Below, in pieces: positions 60,703-64,000 of a stretch of 64,000 nucleotides of DNA (within the stretch, counting starts at the first letter, position 1; every line of letters begins with the position of its first letter). The position numbers and the translations under genes are program-made. The DNA is from Antedon bifida (taxonomy: Eukaryota > Echinodermata > Crinoidea > Comatulida > Antedonidae). The stretch lies in the NCBI GenBank assembly GCA_963402885.1, contig OY727098.1, positions 1,669,001-1,733,000 on the forward strand, given 5' to 3'. Below the pieces are notes generated by a model. That model had not been told where the DNA came from, made no database searches, and was given only the letters and a program-made list of their open reading frames with translations.

Positions 60703-60955
60703 TAATAATAATGATAAACTTTTATAAAGCGCCATTTACTGATGTCTCACGGCGCTAAAAGACCAACAAGAATTATTGAAAAAGGTGAGATTTTAGAAGT
60801 GACTTGAATTGCTTAAGAGATTTATATTGACGGATATCGAGTGAGACCTGGTTCCAAACTAGTACTGCTTGTGCAAAAAAACCCCTGAGGTAAGATTTAA
60901 GGTGTGTTTTTGCAGTAGATAAAACAAGAGAGTCAATTTCAGAGCGAAGACCGTT
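60703..60955 (-). mobile_element. Retroelement fragment with L2-like tail
   Basis: On the plus strand it begins with an (ATA)n tract then aacttttataaagcgccatt, the same tail seen (in reverse) in the SINE at 56543. The body has no promoter boxes, so it may be a LINE or SINE 3' piece. Confidence 0.4.
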
Positions 60956-61161
60956 TTTTATTTATTATAATGTTACAAAATCACTTGGTTATTCATACAG
61001 TAAGAATTTTAAACGAATATTACGAATGCATTATTAATTAAGCTGAATATTAATTAATCTGACATTTATTGTTTTTGTCTGTTACATCTATGTAACGGGA
61101 TTTAATACCAATATTACAAACATATTGAACAATTTAATATAAATGAAATTGTTGTACTTAC

Positions 61162-61414
61162 TGACAATTTGAAACCAACACTTTCTACATCGACAAGACG
61201 AGAGAACCAGAGATGCACATTGGTCAAAGTCACCGAAGTAACTACGAACGCCGCCGCTGTTTGCTGTCACGTCAGCGAACATTCTATGCCACTCAACGAT
61301 AGTAATGAGGTCTGGTTTCAACAAGCATTGTGATCGATACAATCTAATGAAGACAGCTAGTGGAAGAGCCTTGTTTCTAACGAGTTTTAGTTCAACCAGT
61401 GTCACGCAAATATT
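61162..61414 (-). CDS. Orphan exon, unknown Cys-containing protein
   Basis: An 84-codon frame is bounded by a ttattag acceptor (exon starts 61414, phase 0) and a gtaagt donor (exon ends 61162, phase 1). The encoded part reads ICVTLVELKLVRNK, then VEWHRMFADVTANSGG, and ends in a Cys cluster, SSCRCRKCWFQIV. I do not recognise it. The cluster loosely recalls zinc-finger ends, but the spacing does not match nuclear receptors. No partner exons were found in the surrounding repeats, so it may be part of a gene extending beyond the window or a relic. Confidence 0.35.
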
Positions 61415-61939
61415 CTAATAAAGACGTGGATTATTCATTCATGATTTGCTTCAATTAGAGAGGAATTAAGATGTTTTATTTCCAGTATTAAAATGCCATG
61501 GCCAGTTTACAAAATGCAGTTTAAAAATGTAAACAAATGATTGACTTAGTTTTAGAGGATAAATCTAATACGTTACTACTAGCTAGTATGGGAATTAAAA
61601 AGGACAAAATATTCAACAATTTGACTCGATATATGGTGAGTAAATACCGGCCTGCTTATTATGTATATTTATATATATAGGCCGATAACACTTACGTGTT
61701 TGATCTTGGGTGACGGTAGAAACACAAACACATTGAAAGATTACTATACGCAATTAAGTAAAATAATAATAATAATAATAACTATATGAAATTAAGTGAT
61801 AATTAAAAAATATCAATAAGAAATAAGTAAATAAATAATAATAAATCAATTTAAATAAGAAATAAGTGAATGATAATAATAATATCTGTCTAAGGTTTAC
61901 ACTATATTGAGTTATTTTTGTGTAGGCCTATACTGCCTT

Positions 61940-62078
61940 ATTTATTTATTTATTTAGTCATTGCTTTAATTTGTCAATATTTATTATTTTCCAAGGGTGC
62001 TTATTATCTGTGCTCTTAAAATATGCTACCTCCATGTACATGGTTGTAGTAGTATATGGAAATAAATTGAATTGAATT
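61940..62078 (+). mobile_element. LINE-like 3' end
   Basis: It has ctgtgctcttaaaatatgct and ends atatggaaataaattgaatt followed by gaattga. The tail equals that of the SINE at 46402, suggesting a shared reverse transcriptase. Confidence 0.4.
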
Positions 62079-62144
62079 GACGAACTTGATCCTCTGACAC
62101 AACACTACCTGCAGATATCGAAATATAAGCGCATTGCTAATTGG

Positions 62145-64000
62145 AAATATTCATAATTTTCGAAAAATTAACAAATTTCGACCGTTTTATTTTTTGACAT
62201 AACAATTGTGCTATAGTAACCAGTTTTATCGAAAAATAAAAATGTCGAAAATTGGCCATTTAAAAAAATAATCCCTGTACTATAGTACAGGTCGAAAATT
62301 GGTCGATAAATTTCGACCTTTTTATTTTTTGACGTAAATGGTTACTATAGCATAATAAACATGCACAGAGTCGAATAATGGGTTCTGCGCATGTCAATTG
62401 TGCTATAGTAACCATTTATGTCAAAAGTGGTTACTATAGCACAATTATTATGTCAAAAAATAAAACGGTCGAAATTTGTTAATTTTCGAAAAATGGCCGA
62501 TTTTCTACCTTTTTATTTTTTGACATAAATGGTTAAAATAGCATATTAAACATGCGCAGAGTCGAATAATGCGTTCTGGGCATGTCAATTGTGCTATAGT
62601 AACCAGTTTTATCGAAAAGTAAAAAGGTCGAAAATTGGCCATTTTTTGAAAAAATTCCCGTACTATAGTACAGGGAAATTTTCGAAAAATGGCCGATTTT
62701 CGACCCTTTTATTTTTCGACATAAATGGTTACTATAGCATACTAAACATGCGCAGAGTCGAATAATGAGTTCTGCGCATGTCAATTGTGCTATAGTAACC
62801 ACTTTTGACATAAATGGTTATTATAGCATAATAAAAAATGCGCAGAGTCGAATAATGGGTTCTGCGCATGTCAATTGTGCTATAGTAACCAGTTTTATCG
62901 AAAAATAAAAAGGTCGAAAATTGGCCATTTTTTGAAAAAATTCCTGTACTATAGTACAGGGAAATTTTCGAAAAATGGCCGATTTTCGACCCTTTTATTT
63001 TTTGACATAAATGGTTACTATAGCATAATAAACATGCGCAGAGTCGAATAATGGGTTCTGCGCAAGTCAATTGTGCTATAGTAACCAGTTTTATCGAAAA
63101 TTAAAAAGGTAGAAAATTGGCCATTTTTTGAAAAATCCCTGTACTATAGTACAGGAAAATTTTCGAAAAATGGCCGATTTTCTACCCTTTTATTTTTTGA
63201 CATAAATGGTTACTATAGCATAATAAACATGCGCAGAGTCGAATAATGGGTTCTGCGCATGTCAATTGTGCTATAGTAACCACTTTTGACATAAATGGTT
63301 ATTATAGCATAATAAAAAATGCGCAGAGTCGAATAATGGGTTCTGCGCATGTCAATTGTGCTATAGTAACCAGTTTTATCGAAAAATAAAAAGGTCGAAA
63401 ATTGGCCATTTTTTGAAAAAATTCCTGTACTATAGTACAGGGAAATTTTCGAAAAATGGCCGATTTTCGACCCTTTTATTTTTTGACATAAATGGTTACT
63501 ATAGCATAATAAACATGCGCAGAGTCGAATAATGAGTTCTGCGCAAGTCAATTGTGCTATAGTAACCAGTTTTATCGAAAATTAAAAAGGTAGAAAATTG
63601 GCCATTTTTTGAAAAAGCCCTGTACTATATTACAGGAAAATTTTCGAAAAATGGCCGATTTTCTACCCTTTTATTTTTTGACATAAATGGTTACTATAGC
63701 ATAATAAACATGCACAGAGTCGAATAATGGGTTCTGCGCATGTCAATTGTGCTATAGTAACCACTTTTGACATAAATGGTTATTATAGCATAATAAAAAA
63801 TGCGTAGAGTCGAATAATGGGTTCTGCGCATGTCAATTGTGCTATAGTAACCAGTTTTATCGAAAAATAAAAAGGTCGAAAATTGGCCATTTTTTGAAAA
63901 AATTCCTGTACTATAGTACAGGGAAATTTTCGAAAAATGGCCGATTTTCGACCCTTTTATTTTTTGACATAAATGGTTACTATAGCATAATAAACATGCG
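62145..64000. repeat. Higher-order palindromic tandem array, about 481-bp unit, open at right edge
   Basis: Landmark words recur in a fixed rhythm: the word gcagagtcgaataatg occurs near 62749, 62838, 63037, 63231, 63319, 63518, 63711 and 63802, i.e. steps of about 89, 199 and 194 bp repeating as a 480-482-bp unit. Each unit contains the perfect palindrome cctgtactatagtacagg set in larger inverted arms (cgaaaattggccatttttt against aaaatggccgattttcg). Earlier copies (62145-62700) are more diverged. Frames of 92-112 codons here are repeat artefacts. Confidence 0.85.

Larger units (their letters stand above)
53877..61161. other. Repeat-rich DNA upstream of the channel gene
   Basis: Apart from the small frame at 54197 and the listed elements, I see no coding exon. 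About 54700-56500 is AT-rich, without recognisable structure; 58910-60700 is likewise featureless except for the element at 59367 and a short GA-repeat near 60270. Confidence 0.5.

Noticed and set aside
62533-63551. Three 92-112-codon minus frames
   Set aside because: Near-identical frames recurring with the 481-bp array unit.

Overview
This is a eukaryotic window with introns (GT...AG), single-domain exons, AT-rich intergenic DNA and many short inverted-repeat elements. The gene set and the recurrent TAGGCCTA-type words fit an invertebrate deuterostome, most likely an echinoderm. That is an inference; nothing here fixes the species. I rebuilt the genes by hand from splice signals, phase and domain logic. 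Exon ends are my calls and have no transcript support.

Left part (1-8904): two divergent immunoglobulin-domain genes start about 400 bp apart. The minus-strand gene (351-1358, running off the window) has a signal-peptide exon and an Ig exon. The plus-strand gene (1757-8904, 10 exons, about 897 aa) encodes a signal peptide, a long Lys/Glu-rich region ending in a furin-like site, an Ig domain split by an intron, a thrombospondin-like Cys region, a second split Ig domain, one membrane helix and a basic tail. Its core order resembles the FAM187 family.

Middle part (11558-35541): two tandem plus-strand genes end in fasciclin (FAS1) domains with matching final exon phases. The first (28 exons, about 1800 aa) is the most unusual object in the window: signal peptide, poly-Gln, fifteen 29-residue repeats, seven copies of a six-cysteine module that I cannot assign to a known family, Gly/Ser-rich linkers, then a degenerate and an intact FAS1 domain. 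The second (about 618 aa) has five EGF domains and two FAS1 domains. Both look like secreted matrix or adhesion proteins.

Right part (36900-64000): an 84-bp satellite lies at 37045-38466. A mostly single-exon minus-strand gene (39222-40631) encodes a basic, Pro/Ser/Lys-rich protein of unknown function. A complete minus-strand anion-selective Cys-loop receptor (45094-53876, nine exons, 471 aa, glutamate/glycine-gated chloride channel type) carries a 1.85-kb, 51-bp minisatellite in its first intron. The remainder to the right edge is repeat-rich: foldback elements, tRNA-derived SINEs, simple minisatellites, one orphan exon, and a higher-order palindromic tandem array (about 481-bp unit) running off the window.

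An inverted-repeat MITE family (about 135-170 bp) is scattered through introns and intergenic DNA, about a dozen copies. Several copies carry a perfect TGACGTCA (CRE-type) palindrome.
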